Both the position numbers and the translations under genes were made by a program. Below are positions 1-12,000 of a stretch of 64,000 nt of DNA, piece after piece (positions within the stretch are counted from its first letter, which is position 1; every line of letters starts with the position of its first letter). Source of the DNA: Hydractinia symbiolongicarpus (lineage: Eukaryota > Cnidaria > Hydrozoa > Anthoathecata > Hydractiniidae); the NCBI RefSeq assembly GCF_029227915.1, contig NC_079887.1, positions 25,915,650 through 25,979,649 on the forward strand, read 5' to 3'. The notes under the pieces are model-generated. The model saw nothing but the letters and a program-made list of their open reading frames with translations. It made no database searches and was not told where the DNA came from.

Positions 1-119
1 TTTCCGTTTGCCGGCGATTAAACTGCTTTTATTCAGCGTCTCATTAAAAATGAAAACATTCTTGAAAACTACAAGTCTCATGCGTTTTAGTGGTGAAACA
101 ATAATTTAAAAAGTCGTTT

Positions 120-321
120 GGGAAATGAGTTTTCTCCCTGGGTACTTTCTTTGTATACTTTTGACTATACGGGCCGAGTCCAGGATTTAGGGGAAATCGC
201 AGGTTTTCGTTTGCCGGCGATTAAACTTCTTTTATTCAGCGTCTCATCAAAAATGAAAACATTTTTAAAAACTACAAGTCTCATGCGTTTAGTAGTGAAA
301 AAATAATTTAAAAAATCGTTC
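120..321 (+). repeat. Representative 202-bp monomer
   Basis: One unit is counted from GGGAAATGAG to the base before the next such anchor at 322. It contains the GTATA/TATAC dyad at 153-170, a G/C-rich stretch at about 171-222, GCCGGCG near 213 and an A/T-rich second half ending in TAATTTAAAAAATCG. The copy has the CCAGGATTTAGGGG variant of the GC-rich stretch. The unit is given as a reference for the phase; the biological start of the unit is unknown. Confidence 0.85.
153..170. other. GTATA / TATAC dyad, one example of a motif in most monomers
   Basis: GTATA at 153-157 and TATAC at 166-170 are reverse complements separated by 8 bases. The pair is kept in most monomers even though the spacer differs (CTTTTGAC or CATTCGAC), with loss in scattered copies. 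A protein-binding dyad is possible but is not shown by sequence alone. Confidence 0.5.
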
Positions 322-2139
322 GGGAAATGAGTTTACTCCCTGGGTACTTTCTTTGCATACTTTTGACTATACGGGCCAAGCCTGGAATTAACGGGAAATC
401 GCGGGTTTTCGTTTGCCGGCGATTAAACTTCTTTTATTCAGCGTCTCATCAAAAATGAAAACATTTTTAAAAACTACAAGTCTTATGCGTTTTAGTGGTG
501 AAAAAATAATTTAAAAAATCGTTCTGGAAATGAGTTTACTCCCTGGGTACTTTCTTTGTATACTTTTAACTATACGGGCCGAGTCCGGGATTTAAGGAAA
601 TCGCAGGTTTTCGTTTGCCGGCGATTAAACTCCTTTTATTCAGCGTCTCATCAAATATGAAAATATTTTTAAAAACTACAAGTCTCATGCGTTTAGTAGT
701 GAAAAAATAATTTAAAAAATCGTTCTGGAAATGAGTTTACTCACAGGGTACTTTCTTTGTATACATTCGACTATACGGGCAAAGCCCGGGATTTACGGGA
801 AATCGCGGGTTTTCGTTTTCCGGCGATTAAACATCTTTCATTAAGCGTCTCATCAAAAATGAAAACATTTTTGAAAAGTACAAGTCTCATGTGTTTTAGT
901 GGTGAAAAAAAAATTTAAAAAATCGTTCGGGAAATGAGTTTACTCCCTGGATACTTTCTTTGTATACATTCGACTATACGGGCCAAGCCCCGGATTTACG
1001 GGAAAACGCGGGATTTCGTTTGCCGGCGATTAAACCTCTTTCATTAAGCGTCTCATCAAAAATGAAAACATTTTTAAAAACTACAAGTCTCATGCGTTTA
1101 GTAGTGAAAAAATAATTTAAAAAATCGTTCGGGAAATGAGTTTACTCCCTGGGTACTTTCTTTGCATACTTTTGACTATACGGGCCGAGTCCAGGATTTA
1201 GGGGAAATCGCAGGTTTTCGTTTGCCGGCGATTAAACTTCTTTTATTCAGCGTCTCATCAAAAATGAAAACATTTCTAAAAACTACAAGTCTCATGCGTT
1301 TAGTAGTGAAAAAATAATTTAAAAAATCGTTCGGGAAATGAGTTTACTCCCTGGGTACTTTCTTTGCATACTTTTGACTATACGGGCCAAGCCTGGGATT
1401 AACGGGAAATCGCGGGTTTTCGTTTGCCGGCGATTAAACTTCTTTTATTCAGCGTCTCATCAAAAATGAAAACATTTTTAAAAACTACAAGTCTTATGCG
1501 TTTTAGTGGTGAAAAAATAATTTAAAAAATCGTTCTGGAAATGAGTTTACTCCCTGGGTACTTTCTTTGTATACTTTTAACTATACGGGCCGAGTCCGGG
1601 ATTTAAGGAAATCGCAGGTTTTCGTTTGCCGGCGATTAAACTCCTTTTATTCAGCGTCTCATCAAATATGAAAATATTTTTAAAAACTACAAGTCTCATG
1701 CGTTTAGTAGTGAAAAAATAATTTAAAAAATCGTTCTGGAAATGAGTTTACTCACAGGGTACTTTCTTTGTATACATTCGACTATACGGGCAAAGCCCGG
1801 GATTTACGGGAAATCGCGGGTTTTCGTTTTCCGGCGATTAAACCTCTTTCATTAAGCGTCTCATCAAAAATGAAAACATTTTTGAAAAGTACAAGTCTCA
1901 TGTGTTTTAGTGGTGAAAAAAAAATTTAAAAAATCGTTCGGGAAATGAGTTTACTCCCTGGATACTTTCTTTGTATACATTCGACTATACGGGCCAAGCC
2001 CCGGATTTACGGGAAAACGCGGGATTTCGTTTGCCGGCGATTAAACCTCTTTCATTAAGCGTCTCATCAAAAATGAAAACATTTTTGAAAACTACAAGTC
2101 TTATGCGTTTTAGTGGTGAAAAAATAATTTAAAAAATCG

Positions 2140-5100
2140 TTCGGGAAATGAGTTTACTCCCTGGGTACTTTCTTTGTATACTTTTGACTATACGGGCCGA
2201 GTCCGGGATTTACGGGAAATCGCGGATTTTCGTTTGCCGGCGATTAAACTTCTTTTATTCAGCGTCTCATCAAAAATGAAAACATTTTTAAAAACTACAA
2301 GTCTTATGCGTTTTAGTGGTGAAAAAATAATTTAAAAAATCGTTCTGGAAATGAGTTTACTCACAGGGTACTTTCTTTGTATACATTCGACTATACGTGC
2401 CAAGCCCGGGATTTACGGGAAATCGCGGGTTTTCGTTTGCCGGCGATTAAACTGCTTTTATTCAACGTCTCATTAAAAATGAAAACATTCTTGAAAACTA
2501 CAAGTCTCATGTGTGTTAGTGGTGAAAAAATAATTTAAAAAATCGTTCTGGAAATGAGTTTACTCACAGGGTACTTTCTTTGTATACATTCGACTATACG
2601 TGCCAAGCCCGGGATTTACGGGAAATCGCGGGTTTTCGTTTGCCGGCGATTAAACTTCTTTTATTCAGCGTCTCATCAAATATGAAAATATTTTTGAAAA
2701 CTACAAGTCTCATGCGTTTAGTGGTGAAAAAATAATTTAAAAAATCGTTCTGGAAATGAGTTTACTCACAGGGTACTTTCTTTGTATACATTCGACTATA
2801 CGGGCCAAACCCGGGATTTACGGGAAATCGCGGGTTTTCGTTTTCCGGCGATTAAACCTCTTTCATTAAGCGTCTCATCAAAAATGAAAACATTTTTGAA
2901 AACTACAAGTCTCATGCGTTTTAGTGGCGAAAAAAAAAAAAAAAATCATTCGGGAAATGAGTTTACTCCCTGGGTACTTTCTTTGTATACATTCGACTAT
3001 ACGGGCCAAGCCCCGGATTTACGGGAAAACGCGGGATTTCGTTTGCCGGCGATTAAACTTCTTTTATTCAGCCTCTCATCAAAAATGAAAACATTTTTAA
3101 AAACTACAAGTCTTATGCGTTTTAGTGGTGAAAAAATAATTTAAAAAATCGTTCTGGAAATGAGTTTACTCCCTGGATACTTTCTTTGTATACATTCGAC
3201 TATACGGGCCAAGCCCCGGATTTACGGGAAAACGCGGGATTTCGTTTGCCGGCGATTAAACTGCTTTTATTCAGCGTCTCATCAAAAATGAAAACATTTT
3301 TGAAAACTACAAGTCTTATGCGTTTTAGTGGTGAAAAAATAATTTAAAAAATCGTTCGGGAAATGAGTTTACTCCCTGGGTACTTTCTTTGTATACTTTT
3401 GACTATACGGGCCGAGTCCGGGATTTACGGGAAATCGCGGATTTTCGTTTGCCGGCGATTAAACTTCTTTTATTCAGCGTCTCATCAAAAATGAAAACAT
3501 TTTTAAAAACTACAAGTCTTATGCGTTTTAGTGGTGAAAAAATAATTTAAAAAATCGTTCTGGAAATGAGTTTACTCACAGGGTACTTTCTTTGTATACA
3601 TTCGACTATACGGGCCAAGCCCGAGATTTACGGGAAATCGCGGGTTTTCGTTTTCCGGCGATTAAACCTCTTTCATTAAGCGTCTCATCAAAAATGAAAA
3701 CATTTTTGAAAACTACAAGTCTCATGCGTTTTAGTGGCGAAAAAAAAATTTAAAAAATCATTCGGGAAATGAGTTTACTCCCTGGGTACTTTCTTTGTAT
3801 ACATTCGACTATACGGGCCAAGCCCCGCATTTACGGGAAAACGCGGGATTTCGTTTGCCGGCGATTAAACTTCTTTTATTCAGCGTTTCATCAAAAATGA
3901 AAACATTTTTAAAAACTACAAGTCTTATGCGTTTTAGTGGTGAAAAAATAATTTAAAAAATCGTTCTGGAAATGAGTTTACTCACAGGGTACTTTCTTTG
4001 TATACATTCGACTATACGTGCCAAGCCCGGGATTTACGGGAAATCGCGGGTTTTCGTTTGCCGGCGATTAAACTGCTTTTATTCAGCGTCTCATTAAAAA
4101 TGAAAACATTCTTGAAAACTACAAGTCTCATGCGTTTTAGTGGTGAAACAATAATTTAAAAAGTCGTTTGGGAAATGAGTTTACTCCCAGGGTACTTTCT
4201 TTGTATACTTTTGACTATACGGGCCAAGCCCGGGATTTACGGGAAATCGCGGGTTTTCGTTTGCCGGCGATTAAACTTCATTTATTCAGCGTCTCATCAA
4301 AAATGAAAACATTTTTAAAAACTACAAGTCTTATGCGTTTTAGTGGTGAAAAAATAATTTAAAAAATCGTTCGGGAAATGAGTTTACTCCCTGGGTACTT
4401 TCTTTGTATACTTTTGACTATACGGGCCAAGCCCGAGATTTACGGGAAATCGCTGATTTTCGTTTTCCGGCGATTAAACTTCTTTTATTCAGCGTCTCAT
4501 CAAAAATGAAAACATTTTTAAAAACTACAAGTCTCATGCGTTTTAGTGGTGAAAAAATAATTTAAAAAATCGTTCGGGAAATGAGTTTACTCCCTGGGTA
4601 CTTTCTTTGTATACTTTTGACTATACGGGCCAAGCCCGGGATTTACGGGAAATCGCGGGTTTTCGTTTGCCGGCGATTAAACTTCTTTTATTCAGCGTCT
4701 CATCAAAAATGAAAACATTTTTAAAAAGTACAAGTCTTATGCGTTTTAGTGGTGAAATAATAATTTAAAAAATCGTTTAAGAAATGAGTTTACTCCCTGG
4801 GTACTTTCTTTGTATACTTTTGACTATACGGGCCAATTCCAGGATTTACGGGAAATCGCAGGTTTTCGTTTGCTGGCGATTAAACTTCATTTATTCAGCG
4901 TCTCATCAAAAATGAAAACATTTTTAAAAACTACAAGTCTCATGCCTTTTAGTGGTGAAAAAGTAATTTAAAAAATCGTTCGGGAAATGAGTTTACTCCC
5001 TGGGTACTTTCTTTGTATACTTTTGACTATACGGGCCAAGCCCGGGATTTACGGGAAATCGCGGGTTTTCGTTTGCCGGCGATTAAACTTCTTTTATTCA

Positions 5101-8100
5101 GGGTTTCATCAAAAATTAAAACATTTTTGAAAACTACAAGTCTCATGCGTTTTAGTGGTGAAATAATAATTTAAAAAATCGTTTGGGAAATGAGTTTACT
5201 CCCTGGGTACTTTCTTTGTATACTTTTGACTATACGGGCCAAGCCGGGATTTACGGGAAATCGCAGGGTTTTCGTTTGCCGGCGATTAAACTTCTTTTAT
5301 TCAGCGTCTCATCAAAAATGAAAACATTTTTAAAAACTACAAGTCTTATGCGTTTTAGTGGTGAAAAAATAATTTAAAAAATCGTTCTGGAAATGAGTTT
5401 ACTCACAGGGTACTTTCTTTGTATACATTCGACTATACGTGCCAAGCCCGGGATTTACGGGAAATCGCGGGTTTTCGTTTGCCGGCGATTAAACTGCTTT
5501 AATCAGCGTCTCATTAAAAATGAAAACATTCTTGAAAACTACAAGTCTCATGCGTTTTAGTGGTGAAAAAATAATTTAAAAAATCGCACTGGAAATGAGT
5601 TTACTCACAGGGTACTTTCTTTGTATACATTCGACTATACGTGCCAAGCCCGGGATTTACGGGAAATCGCGGGTTTTCGTTTGCCGGCGATTAAACTGCT
5701 TTTATTCAGCGTCTCATGAAAAATGAAAACATTTTTAAAAACTACAAGTCTCATGCGTTTTAGTGGTGAAAAAGTAATTTAAAATTTCGTTCGGGAAATG
5801 AGTTTACTCCCTGGGCACTTTCTTTGTATACTTTTGACTATACGGGCCAAACCCGGGATTTACGGGAAATCGCGGGTTTTCGTTTGCCGGCGATTAAACT
5901 TCTTTTATTCAGCGTCTCATCAAATAAGAAAATATTTTTGAAAACTACAAGTCTCATGCGTTTAGTGGTGAAAAAATAATTTAAAAAATCGTTCTGGAAA
6001 TGAGTTTACTCACAGGGTACTTTCTTTGTATACATTCGACTATACGGGCCAAGCCCGGGATTTACGGGAAATCGCGGGTTTTCGTTTTCCGGCGATTAAA
6101 CCTCTTTTATTAAGCGTCTCATCAAAAATGAAAACATTTTTGAAAACTACAAGTCTCATGTGTTTTAGTGGTGAAAAAAAAATTTAAAAAATCGTTTGGG
6201 AAATGAGTTTACTCCCTGGATACTTTCTTTGTATACATTCGAATATACGGGCCGAGTCCGGGATTTACGGGAAATCGCGGATTTTCGTTTGCCGACGATT
6301 AAACTTCTTTTATTCAGCGTCACATCAAATATGAAAATATTTTTGAAAACTACAAGTCTCATGCGTTTAGTGGTAAAAAAATAATATAAAAAATCGTTCG
6401 GGAAATGAGTTTACTCCCTGGGTACTTTCTTTGTATACTTTTGACTATACGGGCCAAGCCCGGGATTAACGGGAAATCGCGGGATTTCGTTTGCCGGCGA
6501 TTAAACTTCTTTTATTCAGCGTCTCATCAAAAATGAAAACATTTTTAAAAACTACAAGTCTTATGCGTTTTAGTGGTGAAAAAATAATTTAAAAAATCGT
6601 TCTGGAAATGGGTTTACTCCCTGGGTACTTTCTTTGTATACTTTTGACTATACGGGCCGAGTCCGGGATTTAGGGAAATCGCAGGTTTTCGTTTGCCGGC
6701 GATTAAACTCCTTTTATTCAGCGTCTCATCAAATATGAAAATATTTTTGAAAACTACAAGTCTCATTCGTTTAGTGGTGAAAAAATAATTTAAAAAATCG
6801 TTCTGGAAATGGGTTTACTCACAGGGTACTTTCTTTGTATACATTCGACTATACGGGCCAAGCCCGGGATTTACGGGAAATCGCGGGTTTTCGTTTTCCG
6901 GCGATTAAACCTCTTTCATTAAGCGTCTCATCAAAAATAAAAACATTTTTAAAAACTACAAGTCTTATGCGTTTTAGTGGTGAAAAAATAATTTAAAAAA
7001 TCGTTCTGGAAATGGGTTTACTCCCTGGGTACTTTCTTTGTATACTTTTGACTATACGGGCCGAGTCCGGGATTTAGGGAAATCGCAGGTTTTCGTTTGC
7101 CGGCGATTAAACTCCTTTTATTCAGCGTCTCATCAAATATGAAAATATTTTTGAAAACTACAAGTCTCATGCGTTTAGTGGTGAAAAGATAATTTAAAAA
7201 ATCGTTCTGGAAATGGGTTTACTCACAGGGTACTTTCTTTGTATACATTCGACTATACGGGCCAAGCCGGGATTTACGGGAAATCGCGGGTTTTCATTTT
7301 CCGGCGATTAAACCTCTTTCATTAAGCGTCTCATCAAAAATAAAAACATTTTTAAAAAGTACAAGTCTCATGTGTTTTAGTGGTGAAAAAAAAATTTAAA
7401 AAATCGTTCGGGAAATGAGTTTACTCCCTGGATACTTTCTTTGTATACATTCGACTATACGGGCCAAGCCCCGGATTTACGGGAAAGCACGGGATTTCGT
7501 TTGCCGGCGATTAAACCTCTTTCATTAAGCGTCTCATCAAAAATGAAAACATTTTTGAAAACTAAAAGTCTCATGCGTTTTAGTGGTGAAAAAATAATTT
7601 AAAAAATCGTTCTGGAAATGAGTTTACTCCCTGGGTACTTTCTTTGTATACTTTTGACTATACGGGCCGAGTCCGGGATTTAGGGAAATTGCAGGTTTTC
7701 GTTTGCCGGCGATTAAACTCCTTTTATTCAGCGTCTCATCAAATATAAAAATATTTTTGAAAACTACAAGTCTCATGCGTTTAGTGGTGAAAAAATAATT
7801 TAAAAAATCGTTCTGGAAATGAGTTTACTCACAGGGTACTTTCTTTGTATACATTCGACTATACGGGCCAAGCCCGGGATTTACGGGAAATCGCGGGTTT
7901 TCGTTTTCCGGCGATTAAACCTCTTTCATTAAGCGTCTCATCAAAAATAAAAACATTTTTGAAAAGTACAAGTCTCATGTGTTTTAGTGGTGAAAAAAAA
8001 ATTTAACAAATCGTTCGGGAAATGAGTTTACTCCCTGGATACTTTCTTTGTATACATTCGACTATACGGGCCAAGCCCCGGATTTACGGGAAAACGCGGG

Positions 8101-10240
8101 ATTTCGTTTGCCGGCGGTTAAACTGCTTTTATTCAACGTCTCATTAAAAATGAAAACATTCTTGAAAACTACAAGTCTCATGCGTGTTAGTGGTGAAAAA
8201 ATAATTTAAAAAATCGTTCTGGAAATGAGTTTACTCACAGGGTACTTTCTTTGTATACATTCGACTATACGTGCCAATCCCGGAATTTACGGGAAATCGC
8301 GGGTTTTCGTTTGCCGCCGATTAAACCGCTTTTATTCAGCGTCTCATGAAAAATGAAAACATTTTTAAAAACTACAAGTCTTATGCGTTTTAGTGGTGAA
8401 AAAGTAATTTAAAATTTCGTTCGGGAAATGAGTTTACTCCCCCGGTACTTTCTTTGTATACTTTTGACTATACGGGCCAAGCCCGGGATTTACGGGAAAT
8501 CGCGGGTTTTCGTTTGCCGGCGATTAAACTTCTTTTATTCAGCGTCTCATCAAATATGAAAATATTTTTGAAAACTACAAGTCTCATGCGTTTAGTGGTG
8601 AAAAAATAATTTAAAAAATCGTTCTGGAAATGAGTTTACTCACAGGGTACTTTCTTTATATACATTCGACTATACGGGCCAAGCCCGGGATTTACGGGAA
8701 ATCGCGGGTTTTCGTTTTCCGGCGATTAAACCTCTTTCATTAAGCGTCTCATCAAAAATGAAAACATTTTTGAAAACTACAAGTCTCATGCGTTTTAGTG
8801 GCGAAAAAGAAATTTAAAAAATCATTCGGGAAATGAGTTTACTCCCTGGGTACTTTCTTTGTATACATTCGACTATACGAGTCATGTCCCGGATTTACGG
8901 GAAAACGCGGGATTTCGTTTGCCGGTGATTAAACTTCTTTTATTCAGCGTCTCATCAAAAATGAAAACATTTTTAAAAACTACAAGTCTTATGCGTTTTA
9001 GTGGTGAAAAAATAATTTAAAAAATCGGTCTGGAAATGAGTTTACTCACAGGGTACTTTCTTTGTATACATTCGACTATACGTGCCAAGCCCGGGATTTA
9101 CGGGAAATCGCGGGTTTTCGTTTGCCGGCGATTAAACTTCATTTATTCAGCGTCTCATCAAAAATGAAAACATTTTTGAAAACTACAAGTCTCATGCGTT
9201 TTAGTGGCGAAAAAGAAATTTAAAAAATCATTCGGGAAATGAGTTTACTCCCTGGGTACTTTCTTTGTATACATTCGACTATACGAGCCATGCCCCGGAT
9301 TTACGGGAAAACGCGGGATTTCGTTTGCCGGTGATTAAACTTCTTTTATTCAGCGTCTCATCACAAATGAAAACATTTTTAAAAACTACAAGTCTTATGC
9401 GTTTTAGTGGTGAAAAAATAATTTAAAAAATCGTTCTGGAAATGAGTTTAATCACAGGGTACTTTCTTTGTATACTTTTGACTATACGGGCCGAGTCCAG
9501 GATTTACGGGAAATCGCAGGTTTTCGTTTGCCGGCGATTAAACTTCATTTATTCAGCGTCTCATCAAAAATGAAAACATTTTTAAAAACTACAAGTCTCA
9601 TGCGTTTTAGTGGTGAAAAAGTAATTTAAAAAATCGTTCGGGAAATGAGTTTACTCCCTGGGTATTTTCTTTGTATACTTTTGACTATACGGGCCAAGCC
9701 CGGGAGTTACGGGAAATCGCTGATTTTCGTTTGCCGGCGATTAAACTTCTTTTATTCAGCGTCTCATCAAAAATGAAAACATTTTTAAAAACTACAAGTC
9801 TCATGCGTTTTAGTGGTGAAAAAATAATTTAAAAAATCGTTCGGGAAATGAGTTTACTTCCTGGGTACTTTCTTTGTATACTTTTGACTATACGGGCCAA
9901 GCCCGGGATTTACGGGAAATCGCTGATTTTCGTTTGCCGGCGATTAAACTTCTTTTATTCAGCGTCTCATCAAAAATGAAAACATTTTTAAAAACTACAA
10001 GTCTCATGCGTTTTAGTGGTGAAAAAATAATTTAAAAAATCGTTCGGGAAATGAGTTTACTCCCTGGGTACTTTCTTTGTATACTTTTGACTATACGGGC
10101 CAAGCCGGCATTTACGGGAAATCGCGGGTTTTCGTTTGCCGGCGATTAAACTTCTTTTATTCAGCGTCTCATCAAAAATGAAAACATTTTTAAAAACTAC
10201 AAGTCTCATGCGTTTTAGTGGTGAAATAATAATTTAAAAA
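2140..10240 (+). repeat. Irregular mosaic of monomer variants
   Basis: About 40 satellite monomers with no single higher-order period that I could follow. Local two-monomer duplications are visible: the ATGGGTTTACTCCC type at 6608 and 7012 (404 bp apart), and the GGCGAAAAAGAAATTT type at 8800 and 9206 (406 bp apart). A stretch with GTTTAAGAAATGAG near 4776 resembles the trimer unit found at 10.2-11.7 kb. There is no sign of a gene apart from short repeat-derived reading frames. Confidence 0.75.
4220..4268 (+). other. CGGG motifs at about 10-bp spacing, one example monomer
   Basis: In this monomer CGGG starts at 4220, 4231, 4240 and 4250, followed by GCCGGC at 4263. The steps of 11, 9 and 10 bp place the G/C blocks on one face of the helix with A/T-rich steps between. 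The arrangement is shared by most monomers with the CCCGGG form. It may favour nucleosome placement or a repeat-binding protein; this is inference. Confidence 0.5.
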
Positions 10241-11690
10241 ATCGTTTAAGAAAAGAGTTTACTCCCTGGGTACTTTCTTTGTATACTTTTGACTATACGG
10301 GCCGAGTCTAGGATTTACGGGAAATCGCAGGTTTTCGTTTGCTGGCGATTAAACTTCATTTATTCAGCGTCTCATCAAGAATGAAAACATTTTTAAAAAC
10401 TACAAGTCTCATGCCTTTTAGTGGTGAAAAAGTAATTTAAAAAATCGTTCGGGAAATGAGTTTACTCCCTGGGTACTTTCTTTGTATACTTTTGACTATA
10501 CGGGCCAAGCCCGGGATTTACGGGAAATCGCGGGTTTTCGTTTGCCGGCGATTAAACTTCTTTTATTCAGCGTTTCATCAAAAATTAAAACATTTTTAAA
10601 AACTACAAGTCTTATGCGTTTTAGTGGTGAAAAAATAATTTAAAAAATCGTTCTGGAAATGAGTTTACTCACAGGGTACTTTCTTTGTATACATTCGACT
10701 ATACGTGCCAAGCCCGGGATTTACGGAAAATCGCGGGTTTTCGTTTGCCGGCGATTAAACTGCTTTTATTCAGCGTCTCATTAAAAATGAAAACATTCTT
10801 GAAAACTACAAGTCTCATGCGTTTTAGTGGTGAAATAATAATTTAAAAAATCGTTTAAGAAATGAGTTTACTCCCTGGGTACTTTCTTTGTATACTTTTG
10901 ACTATACGGGCCGAGTCCAGGATTTACGGGAAATCGCAGGTTTTCGTTTGCTGGCGATTAAACTTCATTTATTCAGCGTCTCATCAAGAATGAAAACATT
11001 TTTAAAAACTACAAGTCTCATGCCTTTTAGTGGTGAAAAAGTAATTTAAAAAATCGTTCGGGAAATGAGCTTACTCCCTGGGTACTTTCTTTGTATACTT
11101 TTGACTATACGGGCCAAGCCCGGGATTTACGGGAAATCGCGGGTTTTCGTTTGCCGGCGATTAAACTTCTTTTATTCAGCGTTTCATCAAAAATTAAAAC
11201 ATTTTTAAAAACTACAAGTCTTATGCGTTTTAGTGGTGAAAAAATAATTTAAAAAATCGTTCTGGAAATGAGTTTACTCACAGGGTACTTTCTTTGTATA
11301 CATTCGACTATACGTGCCAAGCCCGGGATTTACGGAAAATCGCGGGTTTTCGTTTGCCGGCGATTAAACTGCTTTTATTCAGCGTCTCATTAAAAATGAA
11401 AACATTCTTGAAAACTACAAGTCTCATGCGTTTTAGTGGTGAAATAATAATTTAAAAAATCGTTTAAGAAATGAGTTTACTCCCTGGGTACTTTCTTTGT
11501 ATACTTTTGACTATACGGGCCGAGTCCAGGATTTACGGGAAATCGCAGGTTTTCGTTTGCTGGCGATTAAACTTCATTTATTCAGCGTCTCATCAAGAAT
11601 GAAAACATTTTTAAAAACTACAAGTCTCATGCCTTTTAGTGGTGAAAAAGTAATTTAAAAAATCGTTCGGGAAATGAGTTTACTCCCTGG
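10241..11690 (+). repeat. Higher-order repeat: trimer, period 609 bp
   Basis: The diagnostic ATCGTTTAAG occurs at 10241, 10850 and 11459, exactly 609 bp apart. Each unit has a TTTGCTGGCGATT monomer, then a CGTTTCATCAAAAATTAAAA monomer, then a TACGTGCC/GGAAAATCGCGGG monomer. Two full copies are present and the third departs from the pattern after its first monomer. This is the signature of recent local unequal exchange. Confidence 0.85.
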
Positions 11691-12000
11691 GTACTTTCTT
11701 TGTATACTTTTGACTATACGGGCCAAGCCGGGATTTACGGGAAATCGCAGGTTTTCGTTTGCCGGCGATTAAACTTCTTTTATTCAGCGTCTCATTAAAA
11801 ATGAAAACATTCTTGAAAACTACAAGTCTCATGCGTTTTAGTGGTGAAAAAATAATTTAAAAAATCGCTCTGGAAATGAGTTTACTTACAGGGTACTTTC
11901 TTTGTATACATTCGACTTTACGTGCCAAGCCCGGGATTTACGGGAAATCGCGGGTTTTCGTTTGCCGGCGATTAAACTGCTTTTATTCAGCGTCTCATGA

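Larger units (their letters stand above)
118..2139 (+). repeat. Higher-order repeat: pentamer, period 1011 bp, two copies
   Basis: A series of five monomer variants is repeated once. The rare CCAGGATTTAGGGG variant occurs at 180 and 1191, and the variant reading CCTGG(A/G)ATTAACGGG at 381 and 1392, both exactly 1011 bp apart. The following monomers (CCGGGATTTAAGG, CAAAGCCCGGG and CCCCGGATTT types) recur in the same order. Copy ends are approximate because neighbouring monomers are similar. Confidence 0.8.
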
